Assembly (NCBI GenBank): GCA_007115705.1
Contig: QXEO01000220.1
Span: 17,128,213 to 17,192,212 of the forward strand
Direction of reading: 5' to 3'
Origin: Dactylis glomerata
Lineage: Eukaryota > Streptophyta > Magnoliopsida > Poales > Poaceae
Length of the DNA: 64,000 nucleotides
Each line of letters begins with the position of its first letter. Positions within the stretch are counted from its first letter, which is position 1. The position numbers and the translations under genes were made by a program. Of the stretch, positions 24,406-36,398 are shown in pieces. The notes under the pieces were generated by a model that was not told the origin of the DNA, did not search any database, and saw only the letters and a list, made by a program, of their open reading frames with translations.

Positions 24406-24476
24406 TTTATATACCTTCATCATATCTTCTGGATATGCAAGTTTATATACCTTCATCATATCTTCTGGATATGCAA
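24406..24476. repeat. 36 bp tandem duplication
   Basis: Two adjacent units starting TTTATATACCTTCATCATAT, at 24406-24441 and 24442-24476, identical over their shared length. Confidence 0.85.
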
Positions 24477-25374
24477 ACCGCATGTTCCTTGAAGAAGAGA
24501 ACACATCCTGGTTTGTTCGCGCTTGATGAACTGAGAATCTGTAAGAACATTAATTCTGGAGCATGGAGTTGGACATAAAAGGGTATGATACAAATATATT
24601 CAGAGCCCAACTAATGGATACAGTGATACCGTGGCAGGTCGCCAAATCTAACATTGTGTTGCTGTGTTTGCCGTTGTAGGCCGTGTTGCCATCAATCCTG
24701 GCGTCACTTCTAGCCAGATCTATACCAGGCTTGTCGTAGACCTTGCCACCCAGGGGCCTTGTGTGTTTGGCAGCGCCATTCCGCGAGATCAGCGACTCTA
24801 AGGCTCAATGTAGACTTTATGCAGGTGCAATATATTCGTAAAGGACGCTTTCATATCCAAATCAATTGTCTCGAGAGACGATGTAGCTTTGGCACGTGCT
24901 TCTGCTCTTGTTGGAAAGCCATGGCAATTAACCATCGATGCTTAGATTTTCTACTCCTTGGTCATGCAAACCTGTAACATATTGCAATCTTATTAATTCA
25001 GCTTGCAGCCAAGATCGGCAATAAGTATTTATATTGATATGGAATATGCACTTCAATCCTCCATATTCTTATTAGTGCATGGTTCAGTTAATCACACTTA
25101 CCTGACAGCCATTCTTTTGCACTGTTGCTGCAACTTGGCATGCATGTCGTCATGTCTGCACCGAGCAAGCATGCCGATGGAACTGTCCCGCATAAAGTTT
25201 TGTTTCGATCGGCCGGCAAGTAGAGAAAATATTTGAAGCAAGGAGGCGCGGGATCTGTTGCCTAGATGTTGAACTCGCCATGACCGATGCATCACAGCTC
25301 CATGCCTCCATTGACCGGGGATCTGTTTGTTTATCTAGTTGCGTGGATGTTGAACTCGCCATGCATGGTCGATG

Positions 25375-26036
25375 GATCACAGCTCCATGCCTCCGACGAC
25401 CAGGATGTCAACGGATCTGTCGTGAATAATTTGCCTTTTTGTGAATAATAAGGCCATCTAATACGTGCCATGGATGTTCATGAACCTAAACAATTGAGAT
25501 ATTTTACTGTACAGTCCAACCTGTATACTCTTCCTTCCGAATTGCACGAAATCAAGCATGCCATCCAGTCCTTGATGCAGTCCAGCCTGTCCGAAATTGC
25601 AAGAAATCAAGCCGGCCCTCCAGTACTTTATATGGCTGATAATGAATCTAATTAATCCGCGAACATATCGTCGTCGGTTTATCGAGCTTGTCGTGTAGAT
25701 ACCGAGATCACAGCTCCATGCCTCCGACGACCAGGATGTCAACGGATCTGTCGTGAATAATTTGCCTTTTTGTGAATAATAAGGCCATCTAATACGTGCC
25801 ATGGATGTTCATGAACCTAAACAATTGAGATATTTTACTGTACAGTCCAACCTGTATACTCTTCCTTCCGAATTGCACGAAATCAAGCATGCCATCCAGT
25901 CCTTGATGCAGTCCAGCCTGTCCGAAATTGCAAGAAATCAAGCCGGCCCTCCAGTACTTTATATGGCTGATAATGAATCTAATTAATCCGCGAACATATC
26001 GTCGTCGGTTTATCGAGCTTGTCGTGTAGATACCGA
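25375..26036. repeat. 331 bp tandem duplication
   Basis: 25375-25705 and 25706-26036 appear identical; the 61-codon frame inside each copy is the same in both. Immediately upstream, an older imperfect ~82 bp repeat (from about 25268 and 25350, both with GTTGAACTCGCCATG) shares the unit's first bases. The region therefore duplicated in more than one round. Confidence 0.9.
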
Positions 26037-26504
26037 GCCGGGCGAGGCAGGAGCCTTTGTGTCTTCGGCAGTTCGGCGGTGCGAGATCGACAAAAGGTTT
26101 CAACCTAGTAGGAGGACGCCTTCATACCTGAATCCATCGTCGAGATGGCCGATTTAGTTCGATAACTTCTTCTGCCAAGATCAACGACTCCCTCGCCGTG
26201 AAAAACCTGCAATCGTTTTGGCTGTTACAGCTGCCTAAGATTTGATCGATCTGCGAATCATGGGTAACGTGCATCGGCCGAAGAGGCAGAGTTGTTGCTG
26301 AGATATATAGGTGCAGACGTGGTGGAGAATTTTATGTCTATTGTAGCTCTTGTTTCTAGACGTGAGGGAGAAGGACAGTGTATATCCGCATATTGAAATT
26401 CACGGGCTGGACGCGAGTACGTGTAATCTTGGCCGTTGTTTTGATTTGACTATATTTAGCTAATCTACACCGTTGGTTGTTAGTTGTTTTAATAATATAA
26501 TAGA

Positions 26505-26883
26505 TGTCTGTTTGAATATGATTTTAAGCAAATTTTTCAACAACTTGAATTGTTTAGCATTATTTGTTGAACTGTTTCGTCAAATTCTTTCAGATCATAA
26601 ACTTTGAACTTAGTCTTTTTTGACTGACTTCAAATTTGACTTAGCTCAAATCTTTCTTTATTCTTTATTAAACTATTTGTAGAATTCGAATAATTTAATC
26701 CTCATTTAGTAATTCGAATAATTACTAAATTTCTAATAAAGAATTTTCATGAAATAATGATTTCTTTATCTTTATAAAATACTACACATCTTTGATGCAT
26801 AATATCAATACTTGTGTGTTTTACACTTTAGCATGAAGTGTTTAAATCATTTCAAATAAATGAAGTGTGGATCGCATGCAAAT
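26505..26883 (-). repeat. Segment A, right copy, proximal part
   Basis: Reverse complement of 18311-17933. Joins segment C directly at 26882-26883, whereas in the left arm A is joined to B. Confidence 0.85.
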
Positions 26884-28598
26884 CTCCATTTCCCCATTTC
26901 TCATGTCAGTAAGTCAGGCTCTAAGCCCTTACGATGCTAATTTCCATCACGTTCGTGAAACGCAAAACAAACTAACTCTACACACACACTTATACTAACA
27001 ATCACAAAACTTGTGTAGAACAGATACAAACATCATAAAAATGATACTTGCCTTAGTAGTTTTCTGAAGATTTGTACTTCTCTTAATCAACACACGTAGT
27101 CCTCCGTACAACTATAAGATAGAAAAGAACACAACATAAACACACCATTCAAAGCAACAAAAATCAAACAAGGAAAACAAAAGTGTTTATTTGTTTTAGC
27201 TTAGTCTTGAAATGTCTTTGTGGTAATTGGACAAAAGATTGTGGCATGAAGTTGATTTGATATGGATGGAGGGAATGGCTAAGTCAAGAGTTTTAAAGAT
27301 TGATTTGGTTTTTCTAAATTGTTAAGAAGTGTCAAACACTTAGCAAAATAACTTAAGGAGATTCTTAGGCTTGGTTTGAGAAGTTGAATGGATAAATTCT
27401 AAGTGGTAAGGTTTGTCACTTTCATCCTCCTGACTTGGCTCTCTTCTCTTGATCTTCTTGTTTTCCTTCATCTCCTTGTCTTTTCTTCAACTTCTTCTTT
27501 TTGCCTTCAAATCCTTGTCTTCTCTTCAACTCCTTCTCCATGGTCTTGATTTGAGGAAACTTCTATGTCATATTTGTTGGATGGGGTAGTCAAAATACTT
27601 AGAAGAATTTGGGTATGATGGAGTTGATAGTTTTGCACTTGGGCAAAGGATAGAGACTAGATTTTCACTAATTCATGGTATAGATGGTCATTTAGGACTT
27701 AGGATATTTCACACCACTTGGTGGAGTGGGACAACAGTCAAATAGCACAAAGTGCACAATAAAAATTTGGGATTTGATATTTTGCAAGGTGCTCAAATAA
27801 CATATCTATAGCATGCAAAATAGGGTGAGCTAGTAGAGTTGACATTGAATGAGTATGAAAAGTGTGTGAAGTGTTCTGGTGGTTTTATATTATCAAGATA
27901 ATCAATTTTGCAAAAGGAATTATGCCTGAATTATTTATAGAATTAAATCTAGAGAGAAAATACTCAAATTCTCATTTGTATTTGAATACTTGATCAAATT
28001 GGTCCAAAAAATTTGTGCAGTAGTTCTACTAGATAGGGGATAATAATATAATTCATTTGCAAAAAGAATCAATTGAAAAGGATTTATAGAATTTGAACTA
28101 TATCAAAATTACTCAAACTCACATATTTAAATTTGAATATTTTGAAATAGTTGGAAAGTGAGATTTTATTTCATAATGGTGTTCTACACATTTTTCGGAG
28201 TTTAGCGATATATTATTTGCAATTTTTGGATCAGTAGATCAAAAGATATGATTTTTGCAAGTTTCAAAGATTTTCTGTTTTATTTCTAAATTGATTTCTA
28301 TTTAATCCGAGGGGCTGGCCACGTGGCGTGATGCCATTTGCTGATACCTCTTTGGCCGGATCCGTGTTTTGGGCCGTAGGATCTAAGTGGAAATGGACGA
28401 ATCAGATTAGATCGAGAGGGGAGCTCACCTAGGGTTTCCTGGTGGTCACCGAAGATGGCGTGGGCGGCGGCGCTGCGTCCAGGAGCTTGCCGGCGATGAC
28501 GTTCCCGCGGTTCCTGGCGATGGTGGAGGCGCGGACGAGGTGCAGACGAGCGAGGCGGAGGAGATGGTGTGGGCGGCGTTGCAGATCTCGTGCTGTAA
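26882..28598 (-). repeat. 3' LTR of the gag-only element, distal part (segment C plus GC-rich part)
   Basis: 26882-28195 is the reverse complement of 20044-18731 (1314 bp in each arm). 28196-28598 continues the same LTR and becomes GC-rich towards the Tekay insertion at 28599. The terminal CGCTACA end seen in related LTRs is missing because the sequence switches to segment A at 26882. Confidence 0.62.
28594..28598. repeat. Target site duplication TGTAA, left copy (Tekay)
   Basis: Identical to 59350-59354 on the far side of the element. Confidence 0.9.
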
Positions 28599-31500
28599 TG
28601 TAGCGTACCTGTGCTTTATTCGTGCTAGTCCCGGATCGACTGCTAGCACACACAGTTACAAGATGAAATACCAAGAATACAAAGGTCTTTATTACAACGC
28701 TTGATCCACAAATAACATAGTCTTTTACAACTCAATAGGGCACAAAGCCACAAACCTACTACAACTCTAGAAAACGACTAAGTAAAATAAACTTCAAGTC
28801 TTCTTTCTTCATTGATCTGCAGGCAGACGTGTTGGACGAAGACTCGTGACCGTAGCGCAGAAATCTTCAATCTTCGTAGTATCCACCTACAACATGATAC
28901 GTTGCAGCCACGGAGGGTCAATACGTTGAATATATTGGCAAATGTCACTTTGGTGGACTCAATGGCTCCTACACATATATGCTCTTTGGCCAGGTGGAGT
29001 TTAACTTAGCAAAAGCAAGCCTTTTCCCTATCTTTGTAAAGCTCAAATTTTTCCTTAGCAAAATTTTGTCCAGAAGGACCCTTTACTACCCAAGTTCACC
29101 CATCAAGTTTTAACTTAGAGAAATTGGGGTGAGGAGATTCTTGAACAGCTTCAAAGTCATGTCACTCAGAAATTGTCCGTAACCGGGGACACGGCTAAGT
29201 ACTTAGTTCTAAACACTCTTCAGAGGTGGTGCACTTTTCCCACAAGACTTAGTTAACCCGTTTTGCCGTGAGACCCATTTTGCCTCAAACGGCCAAGTGA
29301 AAACTAAGACGAGGCCTTTCAGAAGCATTCCCTCAGACCAAACGGACGTGCTCCATCCTACCAACATCTACCACCCTCTGTCCGCCTGGCTTGAGTTCTT
29401 GCAGCTTAGTTGACCAAGACAGAGCCCATATTGTCATGTGGTTGCACTGGAAGCTTCACGACTTGAACGTCTCCAATCTCTTTGCTCCTGGGTGGCCTTC
29501 CACAAGTGAGATACACCTGGTGGTTCAGAGGTTCGACGACATGACCCCAGGGAACCACTCAACATAAACCAATCAAAGCCACATCCACCCAGGTGGTTCA
29601 TTAACTTAGTTGTTTTCTTAGTTTTCCAAAAACTTGTTTTCCAACACTTAGCCAAAATCATGTGTTAACCCTTCCCACATAAAGAACAAAAGTAAAGTCC
29701 TATAGCAGCAGCAATTCTACTAGGAGATGCAAACCAGCTAGCTAGGCAAAACTTAGCAAAACCAGCAGTTAAAAGATAAGAAAAACATAAAAGCACCTAT
29801 TCATGCATCTTCTACTAGAAAAGATACAAGACCAAAACTTTCAGTAGGACAAGGAAACATGGTGACACTTGCCTTGATGAGAAGAGTTGGTGCACTCGTC
29901 ACACAGACACTCGTTGCACTCAGCACAATCTACACATGAAATATAGCATCATAAGCATATAACCATCACAAGACAATCATGGAAAGAAAGCATGTATGCA
30001 AATGTGTTTTAAACACTTCATGGACACTTAGCATGTTCCCTGGTTGTTACTATATGCATGATGACATGATCAAGTTTTAGGGTTAATTTATAATACTCAA
30101 AACATTAACAACAGAACAATAAACAAGCTAAGGTTATAAAAGTGATATAAAAAGTTCCCAAAAATAATTTGGCCATGCTACAGTACTAAGATATAACAGA
30201 GGAACCTAGTCCAAAAGGATTTACTGCAAAACGAATTTTATAACTATTTTTAATGATCAAAACACAAGATTAAAGCTTGTGGCAATTCTCTATTTAAAAC
30301 CATTACTATACTTGCTTTTGATACTGTAGTTAGAATCTACACATTTTTTTGAACCTATGGACGCAAAGTTTGCTAAAAACCGACATGTGGATCTCCAGAT
30401 ATGAAATAAACAAGTTTAAACAACAAACTGAAATTTTAAAACGAAAATTTGAATCGGGCTATCCAGGGATTGACACGCGTCGCTTCGGGATAGGCCCGTA
30501 CCGGTTCGGCCGAATCACCATTTCGGTGCGTTGGATTAAAGTAAGATCTAACGGATCTGAATTCACCGTAATGGTTCGATAAGTGAATCTATCCTAGCCG
30601 CTGGATCAAGATCTAACGACAAAGGAAGAGGCCGGGGTGGCTCACCGGAGGGACGTCGTCGGCGAGGCCTTTGCGGTACTGGAATTCATCGGTGAGGTAG
30701 TTCCGGCGGTCGTTGAACTCCGGGAAGATGACGACAACGTTCGGCTTGAGGTGGCAAAGACGGCGGTGAAGTTTTGTCCTCAAAATCGTCCTACAGCGGA
30801 GTGGGGTTACGACTGGAGGTTAGGGCCGTGGTCAGGTCGTGCAGACCACGGAGGTGTACATCGAGCAGGAGCGGAATTGGGAAGCAAGTTTCATACCAGG
30901 TGATCAGGAGATCAAGGCAATGTCAGTGGCGAGTTTTGGTGGCTCGAGGTCCTATGAGGCTCCTGCAATTGCTCGCCGGAAGTTCGTCTGGCGGCAGCGA
31001 GATCCAGTTGCAGAGGCTTCCATCGCTATGGTGCTCAAGCAGAGATGAAAACGTGTCAGCAAGGTGTGTGAGAGCAAGGGAGATGAGAGGGTGCAAAGCA
31101 GGGATCAAGACGAGGCCAGGGCGCACCATAGATCGGCGGTGCTCCCGTTCACCAGTGGCGGTGCGGCGGTTCTGGACTTGCTCAGCCTGGCGGCGTTGTG
31201 TTTATGGTTTTGGAGGGGAAGAAGTGCGGGGAGAACGGAGATTAAATAGGCAGCTTGGCGTGGCCAGGGGGTAAGGGTTTGCACCAGAATCGGAGAGGAG
31301 ATCGGATTGGCTACGTCCGTCAAGTCGTGTTCGTCCCGGTCGCTCCGAGGGAGATGACAAAAGGGCCCACCCGTCAGCGGCTGAAGGAGGGGGCGCGGTA
31401 ACGTTTCGGAAAGGGGCGGTTAGCGGGCCGTGGGCTCCTTCTTGCGCTAGACCGGTTTGCTTCCCCACGGCCCTTTTTGTTTTTTCTATTTTCTTTTCCC

Positions 31501-31750
31501 TTTTTCTTTTCTGTTTTCAATAATGTTTTGCTAAAACAACTCCAAATCAAATTTTGAAACCACTTTTGAAATTGTCAAACCTTTCCCTCTGTTTGGTGAA
31601 CTACAGAGAGACTTTTGACATAGAAAGGCAAACAAAGTTCAAATGAATTTTCACATAAAATAATGAGTTTGATGCATATGCAAAAGGATGAATGCCATGA
31701 TTTCATGTGTGAATAATTTTCAAAATTTGCCCAAAATTTGGGATGTTACA
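28599..31750 (-). repeat. Tekay 3' LTR, 3152 bp
   Basis: Bounded by TGTAACATCC (minus strand, from 31750) and CGCTACA (ending 28599). It contains a GC-rich block (about 30480-31420). It includes TAAAGCTTGTGGCAATTC at about 30271-30288, the intact version of the site where the Tat array inserted in the other LTR. Confidence 0.93.
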
Positions 31751-31767
31751 AGTCTAACCCCCTTAAG
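31751..31767 (-). other. Tekay polypurine tract
   Basis: Minus strand CTTAAGGGGGTTAGACT directly before the 3' LTR. The pol stop codon TAA (31763-31765) lies inside it, so coding sequence and priming site abut. It would prime plus-strand DNA synthesis. Confidence 0.8.
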
Positions 31768-34700
31768 ATGAATCTCGCCCTCGAGATTCGGGTTGGCTAG
31801 CAAATAGGTGCGGGTAGTCTTCTCGGAGTTCATCCTCTTGTTCCCAAGTTGCTTCTTCTTCAGTATGGTGACTCGACTGAACTTTGCAAAACTTGATCGT
31901 CTTGGTACGAGTAACTCTTTCTGATGTCTCCAAGATTCTGATGGGCTTTTCTTCATACGTGAGATCACTTTCCAATTGAACCTCTTCCAATGGTATTGTG
32001 TCCCTTAGCGGGGTATCTGCCATCTCTGGATGACATTTCTTTAGTTGGCTCACATGGAACACATTGTGCACTGCAGACAAGGATTCCGGTAGTTCTAGCT
32101 CATATGCTACTTCCCCTTTGCGAGCCAAAACCTTGAATGGCCCTACAAAGCGAGGTGCTAGCTTTCCTTTGACTCCAAACCTTTTTACACCATGAAGTGG
32201 TGATACCTGAAGGTATGCTCTATCACCCACCTCATAGGTTACCTCTCTACGCTTTGAATCAGCGTAGCTCTTCTGTCTGGATTGAGCTATCTTGAGCCTA
32301 TCTCTGATCAAATGAACCTTTTCTTCGGCATCCTTTATTATGTCTGGCCCGAAAAGACTTCATTCACCAACACCACTCCAAAGTAATGGAGTAGTGCACT
32401 TTCTGCCATATAGAGCTTCAAATGGTGCCATCTCAATGCTAGGTTGATGGCTATTGTTATATGAGAACTCTGCATACGGCAAATTATCGTCCCAACTAGA
32501 CCCATAGTCTAAGGCACAAGCTCTCAACATGTCTTCTAGAATTTGATTCACCCTTTCTGTTTGACCATCAGTCTGAGGGTGAAACGTTGTGCTGAACTCT
32601 AGTCTTGTGCCCAAGGACTCGTGAAGTTGGCACCAAAAGTGAGAGGTGAATTGAGTACCTCTATCTGACACGATACTCTTAGGTACTCCATGTAAGCACA
32701 CTATTCGGCTCATGTATATCTTGGCTAATTTGGCACTGGTATATGTGGTCTTCACGGGGATAAAGTGAGCCACTTTGGTTAAACGGTCAACTACGACCCA
32801 GATGGAGTCGTAACCAGACTTTGTCCTTGGTAAAACTATGATGAAGTCCATGCCAACATTATCCCACTTCCACTCTGGTATGGGCAATGGCTGCAATAAT
32901 CCTGCTGGTTTTTGATGCTCTGCCTTAACTCTGTTGCATACATCACACAGGGCAATATATTCGGCGATATCCCTTTTCATATTGCTCCACCAAAATCTAC
33001 CCTTCAAATCCATATTCATCTTGGTGTTCCCAGGATGAATTGAATAGGGTGAATCATGTGCTTCTTGTAGAATTAACTTTCTGAGTTCAGGGTTTTGTGG
33101 TACACAAACACGTTTCTCAAACCATACGATACCTTGGTCATCTTCGTGAAATCCCTTGGCTTTCCCTTTACTCATATTACTCTTTATTTCTTCTATCTCT
33201 TTATCTAGTTTCTGAGCTTCTTTGATCTTGTCCATCAATGTAGGCTGAACTTCGAAGGATGCTAGAAATCCTTCTAGCACAATTTCTAATCTGAGCTCTT
33301 TGAACTGTTTACACAAATCTTCAGGCAACTATCCTGCTGTGACTCCATTTACATAGCTCTTACGGCTCAAGGCGTCGGCTACAACATTAGCCTTTCCTGG
33401 ATGGTATTGCAAGCTCATATCATAATCCTTGAGGAGCTCCAACCATCTTCTTTGCCTCATGTTCAGTTCCTTCTGGGTGAATATATACTTGAGGCTCTTG
33501 TGATCAGTGAACACATCACAATGCTTTCCCATCAAATAATGTCTCCATACCTTTAGAGCATGAACAACTGATGCTAGCTCTAAGTCATGGGTGGGGTAAT
33601 TTCTCTCGTGATGCTTAAGCTGGCGCAAGGCATAACTCACAACTTTTCCATTCTGCATTAGAACACTACCAAGTCCTTGATGGGAAGCGTCACAGTAGAC
33701 TTGGAAATCCTTCTGTATATCTGGAAGACATAGAACCGGCGCACTTACTAGCCGTTTCTTCAATTCTTGAAAACTAGCTTCACATGAGTCGGTCCATTTG
33801 AATTTCTTGTCTTTCTTCAATAATTCAGTCATTGGCTTTGCTATCTTGGAGAAATTTTCAATGAATCTCCGATAGTACCCAACAAGGACTAAGAAACTCC
33901 GGATGTCTCCCGCATTTTTGGGTGACTCCCATTCGGTAACGGATGCTACCTTGCTTGGATCTACCGCGACTCCTTCCGCGGAAACAATGTGACCAATAAA
34001 TCCTACCTTGTTCAACCAGAATTCACACTTGCTGAATTTTGCATATAACTTATGCTCCCTGAGCTTTTCCATGATTAAGCGTAAGTGCTGCTCATGTTCT
34101 TTATCATCCTTGGAATAAATCAGAATGTCATCAATGAACACCACAACAAATTTATCCAAGTATTCCATGAACACCTTGTTCATCATGGTCATGAAGTATG
34201 CTGGGGCATTTGTTAACCCAAAAGACATGACGGTATACTCATATAGACCATATCTAGTGGTAAAAGCTGTTTTGGGTATGTCTTGTTCTCAGATCTTTAG
34301 CTGGAAATACCCTGATCGAAGATCGATTTTGGAGAACACATTTGCTCATTTCAACTGATCAAACAGGTCATTGATGTTGGGCAACGGGTACTTGTTCTTG
34401 ATTGTCACTTCGTTCAGCGAGCGGTAATCCACAACCAATCTCTTGCTAGAGTCTTTCTTCTCCACAAACAAAACAGGGGCTCCCCATGATGATGAACTCT
34501 GTTGGATGAAACCTTTGTCCAACTGTTCCTTGAGTTGCTTCTTCAATTCCTTTAACTCATCTATGTCCATCTTGTATGGCCTCTTTGCTATAGGTCCTGT
34601 TCCAGGCAGCAAGTCAATGATGAATTTGACATCCCTGTCTGGTGGCATTCCTGGTAACTCTTCACGTTTCTTTTCAGGGGTTGTGAGAGTGACGATCCTT

Positions 34701-36124
34701 TTTGCTACATCTATGACTCCTTCAAAGGCTGTCATCCAATCCATGCCTAGGATGACATCCAGACCATGAGACTCCAAAACTATGAGATGAGCAGGAAATT
34801 GATGTTTTCCAATTCCTAAGGTTAGGTCTCGGCACCCAAAAGCTGCTACTAGTTCCCCTCCTGGAGAGCTTATTTTAATTGGTTTGTCTATGGTTCTAGT
34901 TGGTAGGTTATGTTTATCCACAAATGCTCTTGATATGAATGAATGAGATGCACCAGTATCAAATAAAACAAGTGCTGGATTATCATTGAGTAAGTACGTA
35001 CCATAGACAGCGTCAGGTTCATCATAGATTTCCTCCACATTGACATGATTGACATGTCCCTTCTGAAATGGATTGGGCTTGTTCCCTTCATCCTTCTTCT
35101 GGGGGCAATCATTGGCATAATGCCCAGTCTTGCGGCACTTGTAGCATTCCACCTGACTAATATCCCTATTCTCAGGGACATTATTATTCCTGCCATTGTT
35201 GTTGCCATTGCTATGGCCATTCGTCCTGGTGGAGTTATGATTACTATGGTTCCTGTGGCCATTATGGTGGTGGCCATTTCCCTTGTGGTGCTGGTGCCCA
35301 TTTCCCTTGTGGTGCTGGTGCCCATTTCCACCATTATGGTTGTGGTGGTTTCCTCCATTCTTGTGGGATCCAGAGTTTCCATGGTCACTGTGATAGCTTC
35401 GTTTGTGTGCAGGCTCTGGGTACTTGCTGACATGATGCTTCCTCTTTCTATTTTCAGACTGCTTTATCTTACTCTCTAGAGTTATGGCTTGATCAAGCAG
35501 AGACTGAAAGGTTGGAGTGTAGGCAACAGACAGAGGGATAGACAGTTCATCATTCAGGCCCTCCAGGAACTTCTCCTTCCTCTTTGGATCGGTGTCAATG
35601 TCATCCGGTGCATAGCGTGACAGGTTGGTAAACTCATCAATATACTCAGACACACTGTGAAATTTCTGTCTGAGATCACGGAATTCTTTCTTCTTCAGTT
35701 CCATCACACCAGAAGAAATGTGTGCAGCCCGGAACCCTTCCTGGAACGAGTCCCATGTCACACCCTCAATGGGATGGGTAATCTGATAGGTGTCCCACCA
35801 GCTTGCTGCTGGCCCTTCCAGAAGGTGAGCTGCAAACCTAACTTTTTCAGCGTCAGTGCAACTAGTTGTCACCAAGTCTTTGTTGACCGAACGGAGCCAG
35901 TCCATGGCCTCCAGTGGTTCCGCAGCACGAGAAAACTTGGCGGGTCGGAGCCTCAGAAACCTTGCAAGCATGTCCACCTGAGGGGGAGGTGGTGGTGGCG
36001 GAGGGTTGTTGTTGTTATTGTTGTTGTTGGCGTTGGCCAGAAACTGAGTCATGACTTGCATGAGCTGAGCCTGGGCTTCCATCATTTGCTGCATCTGTTC
36101 CTCAGGAACGTGACGAGGAGGCAT
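31763..36124 (-). pseudogene. gag-pol: Tekay gag-pol polyprotein with chromodomain, four in-frame stops
   Basis: One reading frame of 1454 codons from ATG at 36124. Order: gag capsid (about 36000-35450), His/Gly/Asn-rich linker with repeats, one CX2CX4HX4C zinc knuckle (about 35145-35105), protease with DTGAS (about 34960), reverse transcriptase with FIDD at about 34130, RNase H, integrase with HHCC (about 33040-32930) and D, D, E near 32848, 32665 and 32556, then a chromodomain (about 31910-31780). In-frame stops: TGA 34346-34348, TGA 34289-34291, TAG 33329-33331 and TGA 32360-32362. The first two fall within reverse transcriptase. In the chromodomain the Trp expected in the aromatic cage is Ser (VQSSHH), which should weaken histone-tail binding. 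The element is therefore dead unless complemented. Confidence 0.93.
35270..35340. repeat. 24 bp internal repeats in gag linker
   Basis: Tandem units with CCCATTTCCCTTGTGGTGCT encode the repeated His-Gly-Asn-Lys stretch of gag on the minus strand. The opposite strand gives a hydrophobic open frame, which is a by-product. Confidence 0.75.
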
Positions 36125-36398
36125 CTGTTGGGTTTGGAAAAATAGGTGAGATTAGACTTAGATATAGTCTAAGGAATAAAGTTTCCTACCCACATGCATA
36201 AACAATCCTCAAAAGAACACAATACAACAAACACAAGCATAGAAGAACCTCAACCAAACAAGCAATAACAACTCACAAAAAGTTTTTAAGGTACGCAAAC
36301 ATTTAAGTCTTAAAGGGATACAATAACTAATGCCATACCACAAGCGGTCATGGGCATAACGCAAACTCAAAGATAAAGTGGTAGTCTATCTATCTACT

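Larger units (their letters stand above)
23061..26504 (-). mobile_element. Third Helitron, 3444 bp, minus strand, non-autonomous
   Basis: Reading on the minus strand: A at 26505, then TCTATTATATTATTAAAAC from 26504; the 3' hairpin is a perfect 7 bp stem (23074-23089, CCGCGCA/TGCGCGG); CTAG ends at 23061 and is followed by T (23060). Both ends are of the same family as the outer Helitron at 2474-17858. The insertion sits precisely between A and T of the site preserved in the left arm of the inverted repeat. The inside holds no Rep/helicase gene, only small open frames and local duplications. Confidence 0.9.

Noticed and set aside
25470..25986. Two identical 61-codon frames
   Set aside because: Identity is due to the 331 bp tandem duplication; no domain or coding signal.
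30637..31468. Several frames of 60 to 166 codons in a GC-rich block, also present near 58.2-59.0 kb
   Set aside because: They lie wholly inside the Tekay LTRs, are broken differently in the two LTR copies, and show no domain.
35045..35479. 144-codon hydrophobic plus-strand frame resembling a membrane protein
   Set aside because: It is the antisense shadow of the His/Gly/Asn-rich repeats in the Tekay gag; an analogous hydrophobic frame lies opposite the other gag at 60991-61296.
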